Source: Gammaproteobacteria bacterium (lineage in GTDB: Bacteria; Pseudomonadota; Gammaproteobacteria; Steroidobacterales; Steroidobacteraceae). Taken from it: a stretch of DNA of 64,000 bases. Position 1 is the stretch's first letter, and the number at the start of each line of letters is the position of its first letter. Below are positions 39,934 to 48,863 of this stretch, piece by piece. Location of the stretch: assembly GCA_025350055.1 (NCBI GenBank), contig JANXYK010000008.1:111397-175396 (forward strand). Reading direction: 5' to 3'. A program made the translations under genes and the position numbers. The notes beneath the pieces were generated by a model. That model saw only the letters and a list, made by a program, of their open reading frames with translations. It was not told the DNA's origin and made no database searches.

Positions 39934-40792
39934 GGGGGTCGAGTGCGTCGCGCAGCGCGTCGCCCAGGTGATTGAGGCACAACACGATCAGTGCCAGGAG
40001 GATCGAGGGAATGATCAACAGGTAGGGGTTTGACTGCATCTCGCTGGCGCCGTCGGCGACCAGCGAGCCGAGCGAGGCGAGCGGCGCCTGCACGCCCAGG
40101 CCCAGGAAACTCAGCAGCGCTTCGAACAGGATCACTGCTGGCACCGTGAGAGTCGCATAGACGATCACGATGCCCATGATATTCGGCACCACATGCCGGC
40201 AGATCATCGCCGGCGTGCGCACACCCAGCGCGCGCGCGGCATCGACGTACTCGCGACTGCAGATGGCCAGCGTCTGGCCGCGCACGATGCGTGCGATGTC
40301 GAGCCAGGAAACTGCGCCGATGCCGATGAACACCAGCACCAGGTGCCGGCCGAACAGTACGTTGAGCACGATCACCAGCGGAATAAAGGGCACCGAGTAG
40401 AGCACATCGACGCTGCGCATCAGCAGCGCGTCGGTGCGTCCGCCGAGGTAACCGGCGGTGGCGCCCCACAACACGCCGATCACCACGCTTACTACGCTCG
40501 CTACCAGTCCCACCAGCAACGAAATGCGGCAACCCCACATCACGCGCACCAGCAGATCTCGGCCGAGTGCATCGGTGCCGAAGACCTGTCCGCCCGCCCA
40601 GGTCGGCGCCGTGAAGATATGGGTCCAGGACGGGCTGGAGTAATCGTAGGGCGACAACCAGGGTACCAGCACCGCGGCCAATACGATCAGGCCGAGCGTC
40701 AGCAGTGCCGCGCGCGTGCTGCGCCGTGCACACAGGCGTCGCCACAGCTCTCGCCGCGGCCGCCGCTCCGCAACTGCCACTGGTGCGCTCAT
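39923..40792 (-). CDS. oppC: Oligopeptide ABC transporter permease OppC
   Basis: The 289-residue permease has an extracytoplasmic N-terminal region and five to six helices. Its EAA loop (EYVDAARALGVRTPAMICRHVVPN) contacts the ATPase, and GTDALGRD is a typical OppC/DppC signature. The ATG at 40792 overlaps the oppB stop (ATGA); the longer frame upstream is rejected because it would run far into oppB. Confidence 0.9.
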   Translation of the reverse strand: MSAPVAVAERRPRRELWRRLCARRSTRAALLTLGLIVLAAVLVPWLSPYDYSSPSWTHIFTAPTWAGGQVFGTDALGRDLLVRVMWGCRISLLVGLVASVVSVVIGVLWGATAGYLGGRTDALLMRSVDVLYSVPFIPLVIVLNVLFGRHLVLVFIGIGAVSWLDIARIVRGQTLAICSREYVDAARALGVRTPAMICRHVVPNIMGIVIVYATLTVPAVILFEALLSFLGLGVQAPLASLGSLVADGASEMQSNPYLLIIPSILLALIVLCLNHLGDALRDALDPHEP

Positions 40793-41715
40793 CGGTTCAG
40801 CCGCACGCGTGGGTCCAGCCACGCGTAGCACAGGTCCACGACAAAATTGCCGACGATGATCAAAGCGCCGTACAGCAGGGTAAGTCCCATTACCAGCGTG
40901 TAGTCACGATTGAGAGCGCCGCCGATGAAGAAGCGGCCTACCCCCGGCAGGCCGAACACCTGCTCGATCACGATGGAGCCGGTCAGCACGCTGGCCAGCG
41001 CCGGGCCCAGGTACGACACCAGCGGCATCAGCGTGGGGCGCAGCGCGTGGCGCAGCAGCACGGCCGTATCGCCGAGCCCCTTGGCGCGCGCCGTGCGGAT
41101 ATGGGCATTGCCCATCACATCGAGCGCGCTGGCGCGCACGATGCGCGCAATGAAGGCCGTATAGGGCAGTGCCAATGCCAGCGATGGCAGCAGCAGGTGA
41201 CGCCAGGATCCGCCCACCCAGTCGCCCGAGGGCAGCCAGTGCAGGCGCATCGCAAATATGAGGATCAGGAGCGGTGCGATCACGAAGCTTGGTACCGAGA
41301 TGCCGATCATCGCCAGCGTCATCGGCAGCCGGTCGCGTAGCGAACCCGGGCGTGATGCCGCGCCCAGACCAATCGCGCCGCCGACCAGCAATGCAAAACC
41401 AATGGCACAGCCGCCGATCGCGAGATCGATCGGCAGCCCTTGCGCGATGATCTGGTTCACCGAGGTGTCGCGGTAAGTGAACGAAGGGCCCAGATCGCCG
41501 TGCGCTAGATCATTCAGGTAACGCAGGTACTGGCGCCACACCGGCTCATCAAGGTGGTAGCGCGCTTCGATCGCCCGCTGGATCTGCGCCACCAGCGTGC
41601 GATCGGAGTCGAAGGGGCCACCGGGCGTGAGATGCAGCAGCGCGAAGGCCAGCGTCGCAATCACCAGCAGGGTCGGTAGCGCACTCAGCAGCCGGCGCAG
41701 CAGGAAGCGCGCCAT
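40789..41715 (-). CDS. oppB: Oligopeptide ABC transporter permease OppB
   Basis: The 308-residue permease of the OppB/DppB group begins FLLRRLLSALPTLLVIATLAF, has the FxDPxVxxQ-like segment near LDEPVWRQYLRYL, and carries an EAA loop (HIRTARAKGLGDTAVLLRHALR). Six predicted helices. It starts with a one-base overlap on the oppA stop (TGATG). Confidence 0.9.
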   Translation of the reverse strand: MARFLLRRLLSALPTLLVIATLAFALLHLTPGGPFDSDRTLVAQIQRAIEARYHLDEPVWRQYLRYLNDLAHGDLGPSFTYRDTSVNQIIAQGLPIDLAIGGCAIGFALLVGGAIGLGAASRPGSLRDRLPMTLAMIGISVPSFVIAPLLILIFAMRLHWLPSGDWVGGSWRHLLLPSLALALPYTAFIARIVRASALDVMGNAHIRTARAKGLGDTAVLLRHALRPTLMPLVSYLGPALASVLTGSIVIEQVFGLPGVGRFFIGGALNRDYTLVMGLTLLYGALIIVGNFVVDLCYAWLDPRVRLNR

Positions 41716-43406
41716 CAGCGGACCTGATGTTCGAGGATGTACATGTACTGCGAGAGATTGCGATCCTGGATATTGCTGGTCCAGCCCTTCACGTAGGCCT
41801 TGATCAGGTGGCGGCTGGCGTAATAGTAGATCGGGATGCAGGCCGCATCGTCATTGAGCAGGGTCTCGGCCTCGGCCAGCAGCGCAAGGCGCGTGGCGGC
41901 ATCGCTTTCCACATCGGCCCGCTCCAGCAGGCGATCATAGGCGGGATTCGAATAACCGCCATCGTTGTACCCGAAGCCAGTGCGGAACAGCTGCAGGAAG
42001 GTGTACGGGTCCGGATAGTCGCCGATCCAGGCGTAGTGGAACAGCGGCAGCTTCTTCAGGTGGCGCTCGTTGACCTGCACGCGGAACTCTTCGTTGAAGG
42101 TATGCACTAGGGCGCCGAGGTTGCTGCGCCACATCGCGGCCACGGCTTCATAAGTGCGGCGATTGTCCGTGTCGGTGGGGTAATAGAGTTCGACCTCCAG
42201 CGGGTGCTGCGCCGAATAGCCTGCGAGCTGGTAGTGGTGGCGCGCCCGCGCCAGGCGCTGCGCCTGCGCAAGCGAGGCCCATTCGGGTACGGGCGCGCGA
42301 TAGCCTGGCAATGGCGGAGTGGGCGTCCACGCTGGTTGGTACAGACCCTGACGCACGTAGCGCACCAGCGTCTCGCGATCGAGCGCCATCGTGAGTGCCA
42401 GGCGCAGTTCGCGATTGCCGGCGAAGGGCGGGTGCAGCACATTCACGCCGAGTACGAAGTTGCCGAGGTACGGTGCGCTCACGACCTGGCTGCCCAGGCG
42501 CGAGCGCAGCCAGGCAGTCTGTTCGGCTGAAAAGGAGTCAGTGAAGGCCAGGTCGCCGGCAAAGAAGCGATCGGTCTGCACGGCGCGATCGAGCGGCAGG
42601 TAGGTTACTTTCTGCAGTCGCACGCTGGCGGCATCCCAGTATTGAGGGTTGCGCGTCAGCGTCACGCGGCCGCCGATCACGTGCTCGCGCAACAGGAAAG
42701 CGCCATTGCCGACGATGTGGCCGGGGTCGGTCCAGCGATTGCCGAAGGCTTCGATCTCAGGCCGGTACTGCGGATAGGTATAAGCCTTGCTCATCAGGCT
42801 CAACAGATACGGCGTCGGTGCGTTCAGGTGCACGACCACCGTGTGTTCATCGGGAGCCTCGATTCCCAGCGTATCCGGCGCGGCTCGTCCCTCGTTGACG
42901 TCGATTGCGTTGCTGACCGCGGACAGCGCCTGTCCATAATCGGAAGCCGTGTGCGGATCGACGGTGCGCCGCCACGCGTACACGAAGTCACCGGCGCGGA
43001 TCGGCTCGCCATTGGACCAGCGCGCCTCGCGCAGGTGAAAGGTCCAGGTGCGCCCGTCGCTGCTGGTCTCCCAATGGGTGGCGAGCCCGGGGGCCGGCTG
43101 GCCCGACTGGTCGAGGCGCGTGAGACCTTCGAAGATGTCATCGAGCACGCGCTCGGCGGGAATGTCGGTGGAAATCGAGGGATCGAGGCTGCGCATCGCG
43201 CCGGCATCGACGCCGCGCACCAGCTCCTGCTGCGCCGCGAGTTGCGCGCCGACCCGCAGGCTGGCGATCGATCCGCCATTGTTGTGCAATTCGCAGGCCG
43301 ACAGGAACATGGCGAACAGCGCAGGCAGCGCGAGCGCCATCGCAGCCTGCAGCGGCGCGGCCCGGTGGCGCTGCGCGGCGTGCGGGCCGGAGGGCGCGGG
43401 CCTCAC
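41715..43406 (-). CDS. oppA: Oligopeptide-binding lipoprotein OppA (SBP family 5)
   Basis: Family-5 solute-binding protein of 563 residues; conserved segments are DIPAERVLDDIFEGLTR, AWRRTVDP and the C-terminal YYPTDTDNRRT. It captures peptides in the periplasm for the OppBC pore. The lipobox LSAC (Cys38) follows a hydrophobic helix. I chose GTG 43406, which overlaps the upstream stop as GTGA, because the Met at 43340 would leave no positively charged n-region. This couples oppA to the FimX-like gene. Confidence 0.87.
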   Translation of the reverse strand: MRPAPSGPHAAQRHRAAPLQAAMALALPALFAMFLSACELHNNGGSIASLRVGAQLAAQQELVRGVDAGAMRSLDPSISTDIPAERVLDDIFEGLTRLDQSGQPAPGLATHWETSSDGRTWTFHLREARWSNGEPIRAGDFVYAWRRTVDPHTASDYGQALSAVSNAIDVNEGRAAPDTLGIEAPDEHTVVVHLNAPTPYLLSLMSKAYTYPQYRPEIEAFGNRWTDPGHIVGNGAFLLREHVIGGRVTLTRNPQYWDAASVRLQKVTYLPLDRAVQTDRFFAGDLAFTDSFSAEQTAWLRSRLGSQVVSAPYLGNFVLGVNVLHPPFAGNRELRLALTMALDRETLVRYVRQGLYQPAWTPTPPLPGYRAPVPEWASLAQAQRLARARHHYQLAGYSAQHPLEVELYYPTDTDNRRTYEAVAAMWRSNLGALVHTFNEEFRVQVNERHLKKLPLFHYAWIGDYPDPYTFLQLFRTGFGYNDGGYSNPAYDRLLERADVESDAATRLALLAEAETLLNDDAACIPIYYYASRHLIKAYVKGWTSNIQDRNLSQYMYILEHQVR

Positions 43407-45454
43407 GACTTGAGTACTACCTCTTCGGGCGCGTGCACCAGATAGCCCTGGATGTACTGCACGCCCAGCTGCCATACGATGGCCATCGTATTGGCATCCT
43501 CGATGCGTTCGGCCACTGTCTGGATGCTGCGCTTGCGCGCGGCATCGACGATCACGCGCACGCGCTCCTGCATTTCGGGGTTGCCTGACAGGCCCTGCAT
43601 CAGTGAACCATCGATCTTCAGGAAATCGAGCGGCAGTGCGCTGAGCAGCCCCTGCGAATCGCGCCCCGTGCCGAAGTGCTCGAGCGCCAGGCGCACGCGC
43701 CGCTTGCGCAGCTCGGCCAGCAGGCGCTGCGTGGGTTGCAGGTGGCGAGCCGCCACGTCTTCGGTGACCTGCAGGCACAGGCGCTGCGGTTCGGCGAGTG
43801 AATTCTTGAGCTGCACATCGAGCCAGCTCATCAGCGTGGTGTCGACCAGGCTGTCCTTCGAGAGCCGCACAAACAGCAAGTCGGGTTGGCGCTTCGCGGC
43901 AAAGGCGAGGGCGGCCCCCAATACCCAGCGATCGATGCTCTTCATCAGATCGTTGCGCTCGGCGGCCGGCAGGAACTCGGAGGGCAGTACCTCACGACCC
44001 TGCAGGTCGAGCATGCGCACCGCGACGTCGTAGACTTTCTGCGCGTCGCCATTGAGGCTCGCGATCGGCTGCTGCACCAGATGGAAGCGATTGTCGGCGA
44101 GGGCCGCCTTGATGTGCTTCACCCAGACCTGGTCATAGGCCAGCACGCGCGTATCGTGGTCGACCTGCTCGCTGACCAGCACCTGGTTGCCGCCGCGTTC
44201 GGCGGTGCGCTGCGCGGCATCCATGCCTTCCTGCACCAGCGTATCGAGATTCGGATCGGAGCTGGGCGCGGTGGCGAGGCCGACCGAGCAGGTGACGTGC
44301 AGGTCTTTATCGGCGATCTGGAAGTTATGCTTGGCGACCCGCTCGATCAGGCCCTCGCACCAGGCCTCGGCATCGCGCGCATTGCCGCGCTCGAGCATCA
44401 GCAGCAGGCTCGAGGCGCCGAAGTGGCCGGCCAGGTCATTGGGGCCGAGCATCGCGCGCACGAGCGAGGCCATTTCGGTCAGGAATTCTTCGCTGGCGGT
44501 CACGCCGATCTCGCGCGTCAGCTGCGTGAACTTGTCGGGACGCAGCATGCACAGGCAGCGCACGCCGCCAGCCGGCGGCGTCGCGAGGCGCGTATTGCAC
44601 AGGCGCAGCATTTGACGCCGCGTCCACAGGCCTGTGGCCGGATCCTGCAACACCGCGTCGGCGAGGTCGCTCGCCATCTGCTTGTCGTCACGCTTGTTGG
44701 CCGGCACGATCAGCTGCACGCAGGGTTCGCCTTCGAAATCACCGCCGGCCAGTACCAGCTCGAGCTGCACGGCCGAGCCATCGGCCAGCAGCGCACCGGC
44801 TTTCAGCACGTGATCGCTCCAGCGCCCCTGCAGGCACGCCGCCAGCGCGCCCTTCAGCGGTATCTGTGTTTCGACATCGAAAAGATCCATCGCCGGCTGG
44901 CCGATCAGCGCCGAGGCCTCGGCGATGCCGAACAGTTCCAGCCAGGAAGTATTCACCTGCACCACGATGCCTTCCTGCACCTGGGCGATGGCATCGTTCG
45001 AGCGTCGCAGTACGGTCTCGAGCTGGTGGCGGTAATCCTGTGCCGAGCGCAGTGTGTTGGTCAGCGTGCGCTCCATGCGAAAGGCACGCAGCTCGCGGCG
45101 GATTACCGCCTGCACGTGGTCCGGGTTCGCCACCGCCACGGTGTCGCGGGCGCCGCCGGCCATGTCTTCGCCCACCTGGGCTTCGGTGAACTGGTCGCGC
45201 ACCACGATCAGCGGCACAGCCGAGGCCATCTGGTCGCGCATCGAGGCGATTTCGATCAGGTCCTTGCTGGAGGGCGCGAATGCCACCAGCAGCTCGGGGT
45301 TGAGCTGCTCGAGAGCATCGGGAACGTCCTGCACGGCCGGGATCCAGGTGCAATGCACAGCCAGCCCGCTCTTGCGCAGCAGGCTGTTGAGCGTCTCCAC
45401 GGGGTCGCGGCTGACGCTTTGAACCAGTACCGGTACGGCGGTGGTATCGGTCAA
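43403..45454 (-). CDS. FimX-like degenerate c-di-GMP protein (pseudo-REC, PAS, GGDEF, EAL)
   Basis: At 683 residues, it has the size and domain order of FimX: an N-terminal receiver-like domain without the phospho-Asp, a PAS domain (about 145-240), a GGDEF domain with GASSL in place of GGDEF, and an EAL domain (about 440-680). The EAL motif reads YDVA instead of YEAL, so catalysis is unlikely. FimX binds c-di-GMP in its degenerate EAL and drives type IV pilus assembly with PilZ and PilB; FimV, also a pilus-related protein, lies 6.5 kb away. The start is TTG 45454, with a possible GAGAG close upstream. The GTGA overlap with oppA is unusual. Confidence 0.82.
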   Translation of the reverse strand: MTDTTAVPVLVQSVSRDPVETLNSLLRKSGLAVHCTWIPAVQDVPDALEQLNPELLVAFAPSSKDLIEIASMRDQMASAVPLIVVRDQFTEAQVGEDMAGGARDTVAVANPDHVQAVIRRELRAFRMERTLTNTLRSAQDYRHQLETVLRRSNDAIAQVQEGIVVQVNTSWLELFGIAEASALIGQPAMDLFDVETQIPLKGALAACLQGRWSDHVLKAGALLADGSAVQLELVLAGGDFEGEPCVQLIVPANKRDDKQMASDLADAVLQDPATGLWTRRQMLRLCNTRLATPPAGGVRCLCMLRPDKFTQLTREIGVTASEEFLTEMASLVRAMLGPNDLAGHFGASSLLLMLERGNARDAEAWCEGLIERVAKHNFQIADKDLHVTCSVGLATAPSSDPNLDTLVQEGMDAAQRTAERGGNQVLVSEQVDHDTRVLAYDQVWVKHIKAALADNRFHLVQQPIASLNGDAQKVYDVAVRMLDLQGREVLPSEFLPAAERNDLMKSIDRWVLGAALAFAAKRQPDLLFVRLSKDSLVDTTLMSWLDVQLKNSLAEPQRLCLQVTEDVAARHLQPTQRLLAELRKRRVRLALEHFGTGRDSQGLLSALPLDFLKIDGSLMQGLSGNPEMQERVRVIVDAARKRSIQTVAERIEDANTMAIVWQLGVQYIQGYLVHAPEEVVLKS

Positions 45455-45684
45455 GACTCTCGAACTCCTGGAAATGACCCGAAAATCAGGCGCCTGACGC
45501 CTGGCGCCAGCCGCTTTAGGTCAAAAATTCTAGCACTCTCAATTTATGGCACCGTGCGCCAAGCCGCGGTTTGCATAACGCAATCCGCCGGGCGGGGCCG
45601 CCGGTGGCGGTGTACAGGTGATGCCGTTATCATACGCGCCCTTTCGAACGGCCCATTTTCCGGCCTCCAGCGGACGAACATCAC

Positions 45685-46251
45685 ATGGCGAGCTACACCA
45701 CCAGCGAAATCCGGTCAGGCATGAAAGTCATCCTCGATGGTGACCCGTTCGCGATCGTCGACAATGAATTCGTGAAGCCGGGCAAGGGCCAGGCCTTCAA
45801 CCGCATCAAAGTGCGTAATCTGAAGACCGGCCGCACCATCGAGCGCACCTTCAGGTCGGGCGAGTCGCTCGAGGCTGCCGACGTGATGGACGTCGACATG
45901 CAGTACCTCTACAGCGATGGCGACTTCTACCACTTCATGGTGCCCGACAACTTCGAGCAGTACCAGACCGAGAAATCAGTTGTCGGCGAGGCCGCCACCT
46001 GGCTGAAGGACGGCATGGTGTGCATCGTCACGCTTTGGAACAATCAGCCGCTGGTGGTGACGCCGCCGGCGCACGTCGAGCTGAAGATCATCGAGACGGA
46101 TCCCGGCCTGCGGGGTGATACGGCCACGGGCGGGCAGAAAGTTGCCAAGCTCGAGACGGGGGCGGTGGTTCGCGTGCCTCTGTTCCTGAATGAAGGCGAA
46201 GTGATTCGCGTCGATACGCGCACGGGCGCATATCTGTCTCGCGCGAAGTAG
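45685..46251 (+). CDS. efp: Elongation factor P
   Basis: The 188-residue tRNA-mimic protein prevents ribosome stalling on polyproline. The modified residue is Lys34 in KPGKGQA, and the three domains are complete with the C-terminal [16 protein letters not shown]. The lysine type is the one beta-lysylated by EpmA, whose gene lies just downstream on the other strand. A TATCAT hexamer at 45628 is a weak promoter candidate. Confidence 0.97.
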   Translation: MASYTTSEIRSGMKVILDGDPFAIVDNEFVKPGKGQAFNRIKVRNLKTGRTIERTFRSGESLEAADVMDVDMQYLYSDGDFYHFMVPDNFEQYQTEKSVVGEAATWLKDGMVCIVTLWNNQPLVVTPPAHVELKIIETDPGLRGDTATGGQKVAKLETGAVVRVPLFLNEGEVIRVDTRTGAYLSRAK

Positions 46252-46260
46252 CTACCTCCC

Positions 46261-46305
46261 GCGGGCCAAGACCCGCACGTCCATGCGCCGGCACAGTCTC
46301 TGTGC
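46261..46305. terminator. Small hairpins between efp and epmA
   Basis: GCGGG/CCCGC (46261-46276) and GCACAG-TCT-CTGTGC (46291-46305) lie just after the efp stop in the convergent gap. Both stems are short and lack U-runs, so this is only a weak terminator candidate. Confidence 0.25.
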
Positions 46306-46366
46306 GTGCGATATAGACACGCGGCGGCGCCAGTTAGCAATCCGGGTTCATCGCCCTTGAACTCGC

Positions 46367-47353
46367 TTAGGCGTGCTCGCTGGTAAACGCCATCACATCT
46401 TCAATGCGCTCAGCTCCGCTGGCGAGCATCAGCAGGCGATCGACTCCAAGGGCCACGCCCGAGCACGGTGGCAATCCGTGTGCGAGTGCCGCGAGCAGGT
46501 ACTCGTCACTGGCGGGCACCTCCAGTGCGCGGTCGCGGCGCATTTTCTGGTCGGCGTCGAAGCGCGCGCGTTGCAACGAAGCGTCGGCGAGTTCCTCGAA
46601 GCCGTTGGCAAGTTCAACGCCCTTTAAATAGAGTTCGAAGCGCAGCGCGACGCGCGGGTCCTCCGGGTCAAGGCGCGCGAGGGCGGCCTGGCTGGCGGGG
46701 TAGCGGTGCAGGAACAACGGGCCGGACTGGCCCAGCTGCGGGCCGATGCGGGCCCCCATCATGAGATCCAGGATTTCATCGCGCGAGCAACGCCTCAGCA
46801 GCCGGTCATCGAAACCCTGCGCGCGGGCGCAATCGGCGAGCGCAGCGTCACTGTCGGTCAGCGGATTGCAGCCCACGCTGCCGAGGAAGGCCTGCTCGTA
46901 GCTGAGGTACTGCGCTGCGGGCAGGCTTGCTGCGGTCTGCGGCCAGAGTGCGCGCACCAGTGCATCGACCTCGCACATCAGCTGCGCGCAGCTCCAGTCC
47001 ACGCGATACCACTCGAGCATCATGAATTCGGCGTTGTGCAGTGGCCCCTGTTCCTCGGCGCGAAACACATGGCACAGCTGGTAGATGTCGCCGCTCCCTC
47101 CGGCCAGCAAGCGCTTCATCGCATACTCGGCCGAGGTGTGCAGGTAGCGGGGCGCAGCGGCGCTGGCTGGCCAATTGACCTGTGCGCTGTGCAGGTTCAC
47201 GTCGGTCACGGCGTGCCGGACCAGTTGCGGTGTGTCGACTTCGAGCACGGCGCGCTGCGCGAAGAAGCCGCGGATCTGCGCCAGCATCGCGGCGCGCTCG
47301 CGCAATCGCGACAGCTTTGCGCCTGCGCGCCAGTGCTCGTGCGCTAGGCTCAA
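46367..47353 (-). CDS. epmA: EF-P-(R)-beta-lysine ligase EpmA
   Basis: The 328-residue class II lysyl-tRNA-synthetase paralogue lacks an anticodon domain. Diagnostic are FRAEEQGPLHNAEFMMLEWYR, GVELANGFEELAD and the C-terminal CSGVALGVDRLLML. It attaches beta-lysine to EF-P Lys34. TTG 47353 overlaps the psd stop and yields the family length (E. coli 325); a longer upstream frame would run into psd. EpmB, which makes the beta-lysine, is not in the window. Confidence 0.93.
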   Translation of the reverse strand: MSLAHEHWRAGAKLSRLRERAAMLAQIRGFFAQRAVLEVDTPQLVRHAVTDVNLHSAQVNWPASAAAPRYLHTSAEYAMKRLLAGGSGDIYQLCHVFRAEEQGPLHNAEFMMLEWYRVDWSCAQLMCEVDALVRALWPQTAASLPAAQYLSYEQAFLGSVGCNPLTDSDAALADCARAQGFDDRLLRRCSRDEILDLMMGARIGPQLGQSGPLFLHRYPASQAALARLDPEDPRVALRFELYLKGVELANGFEELADASLQRARFDADQKMRRDRALEVPASDEYLLAALAHGLPPCSGVALGVDRLLMLASGAERIEDVMAFTSEHA

Positions 47354-48252
47354 GGTAGCCGCTGTCCGATCTGTTCGCCCACGCGCAGGGTCTGGTGAGC
47401 CTTGACGCCTTCCCAGCGCGCACGATGCTCGGGAAACAGCAGTATCACGGTCGAGCCCATGTTGAAGCGCCCGAGTTCCGCGCCTTGCGCGGCGAGGGCT
47501 GCGTTGCCGGTGGGCAGTGGCAAGGCCAGCGGCGTGCGCCGCCCGCGCGGCGCTATGTCGCCGTGCCACACAGTGCCCATGCTGCCGACGAACAGAGCGC
47601 CGACCAATACCTGGATATGCGGGCCCTGTTCACCGTCGAATTCCATGATCAGGCGCTCGTTACGTGCAAACAGGCCATCGACATTGCGCGTGGTCGCCTC
47701 GTTCACACTGAAGAGCCTGCCCGGTACAAACCACGCGCCTACCAGTCGCCCGCCGAGGGCCATGTGGGTGCGGTGGTAGTTGAAGGGCGCGAGATAGATC
47801 GTCATGAACGGGCCGCCCTGAACCAGAGCAGTCAAGCGCTCATCGCCCGCGAGTAAGGCACGCAGCGCGTAGTCGCGTCCCTTGGCCTGGATGATGCGGC
47901 CGTCGCCCGAGTTGCCGAGCGCCGAGATGCGACCATCCACCGGGCTCACGATGGCGCGCGGCGCGGTGCTCAATGGCCTGGCACCGGGCTGCAAGGCGCG
48001 CGTGAAGAACTCGTTGAAGCTCGCGTAGCTGTGTGGATCCGGATTCGCGGCATCGCTCATGTCCGGGCGATAGGTGCGCAGGAAAAATCCCAGCAGTGGT
48101 CGGCGTATCAGCGCGAGGCGCGAGCGCGCCAGTGCGCCTACCAGATGCGAGAGCAAATGCTGTGGCAGCAGGTATTGCAGCGCTACGAACAGGCGCGCGC
48201 CCAGGGGTTCGCGGGAGCGCCGCGTGACGGAATGGGTGGTTTCGTTGTTCAT
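47350..48252 (-). CDS. psd: Phosphatidylserine decarboxylase proenzyme
   Basis: Membrane-bound enzyme converting phosphatidylserine to phosphatidylethanolamine. 300 residues with SPVDG (Asp106), YHRTH (His163) and the self-cleavage site FNMGST (Ser267), which yields the pyruvoyl group; the usual L-G-S-T is M-G-S-T here. Its ATG overlaps the Sco1 stop (ATGA). Confidence 0.95.
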   Translation of the reverse strand: MNNETTHSVTRRSREPLGARLFVALQYLLPQHLLSHLVGALARSRLALIRRPLLGFFLRTYRPDMSDAANPDPHSYASFNEFFTRALQPGARPLSTAPRAIVSPVDGRISALGNSGDGRIIQAKGRDYALRALLAGDERLTALVQGGPFMTIYLAPFNYHRTHMALGGRLVGAWFVPGRLFSVNEATTRNVDGLFARNERLIMEFDGEQGPHIQVLVGALFVGSMGTVWHGDIAPRGRRTPLALPLPTGNAALAAQGAELGRFNMGSTVILLFPEHRARWEGVKAHQTLRVGEQIGQRLP

Positions 48253-48863
48253 AACACGCGACTGTGTGCGAGCAGTTCGAGATCGGCGCGCAGGCTGGCG
48301 CTGGCGAAGGGTGGAGAGAACACGGCCGTCATGCGTCCCTGCGGGTCGAGCAGGTACAGCGTCGCCGTGTGATCCATGGTGTAGCTGCCATCGGGCAGCG
48401 CGACGCGCTCGGCGATCGCACCCAGCGAATGCAGCAGCGGCGCCAGGGCCGCTGCGCTCCCGGTCAGGCCGACGATATGCGGATCGAAACTGGCCAGATA
48501 CGGGCGCAGCGTCTCGGGCCGGTCGCGCCCCGGATCAACGCTCACGAACAGCACCTGCAGCTCAGGCAGCGGCGGTTGGCGCAAGAGCGGTGCCAGAGCT
48601 GCCAGCGTGGTCGGGCACACATCCGGGCATGAGGTGAAGCCGAAGAACAGCAGGCTGTTGTGGCCAGTCAACGCTGTATTGTCGAAGCGCTTGCCGGACA
48701 GATCGCTCAAGGCGAAGGCGCCCAGCAACTGGCGTTGCGGCAGCCAGGTGCCGCTGTGCAGCTGCGGCTGCTTTTGTGCCAGCATGCGCGACAGGGCGGC
48801 ACCGCCTGCGGCAGCCACCAGCGCCGCCGCGATCAGCCACAGGAGTGGGCGACGGGAAATCAT
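48249..48863 (-). CDS. SCO1/SenC/PrrC copper chaperone-like protein
   Basis: The 204-residue protein has one N-terminal transmembrane helix and a thioredoxin-like domain. The copper ligands are CPDVC and the distal His in DHTATLY. Sco proteins deliver copper to the CuA site of cytochrome c oxidase or act as thiol reductases; no oxidase genes are nearby. ATG 48863 shares bases with the opposing prmB start (CATG). Confidence 0.92.
   Translation of the reverse strand: MISRRPLLWLIAAALVAAAGGAALSRMLAQKQPQLHSGTWLPQRQLLGAFALSDLSGKRFDNTALTGHNSLLFFGFTSCPDVCPTTLAALAPLLRQPPLPELQVLFVSVDPGRDRPETLRPYLASFDPHIVGLTGSAAALAPLLHSLGAIAERVALPDGSYTMDHTATLYLLDPQGRMTAVFSPPFASASLRADLELLAHSRVL

Noticed and set aside
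43886..45724. 612-codon plus-strand frame opposite the FimX-like gene
   Set aside because: Antisense of a protein with PAS, GGDEF and EAL domains; it also runs into efp in another frame.
46340..46362. GGGTTCATCGCCC looked like a tRNA T-arm
   Set aside because: The flanking bases do not form the T-stem, and no D-arm, anticodon arm or acceptor stem can be drawn around it.
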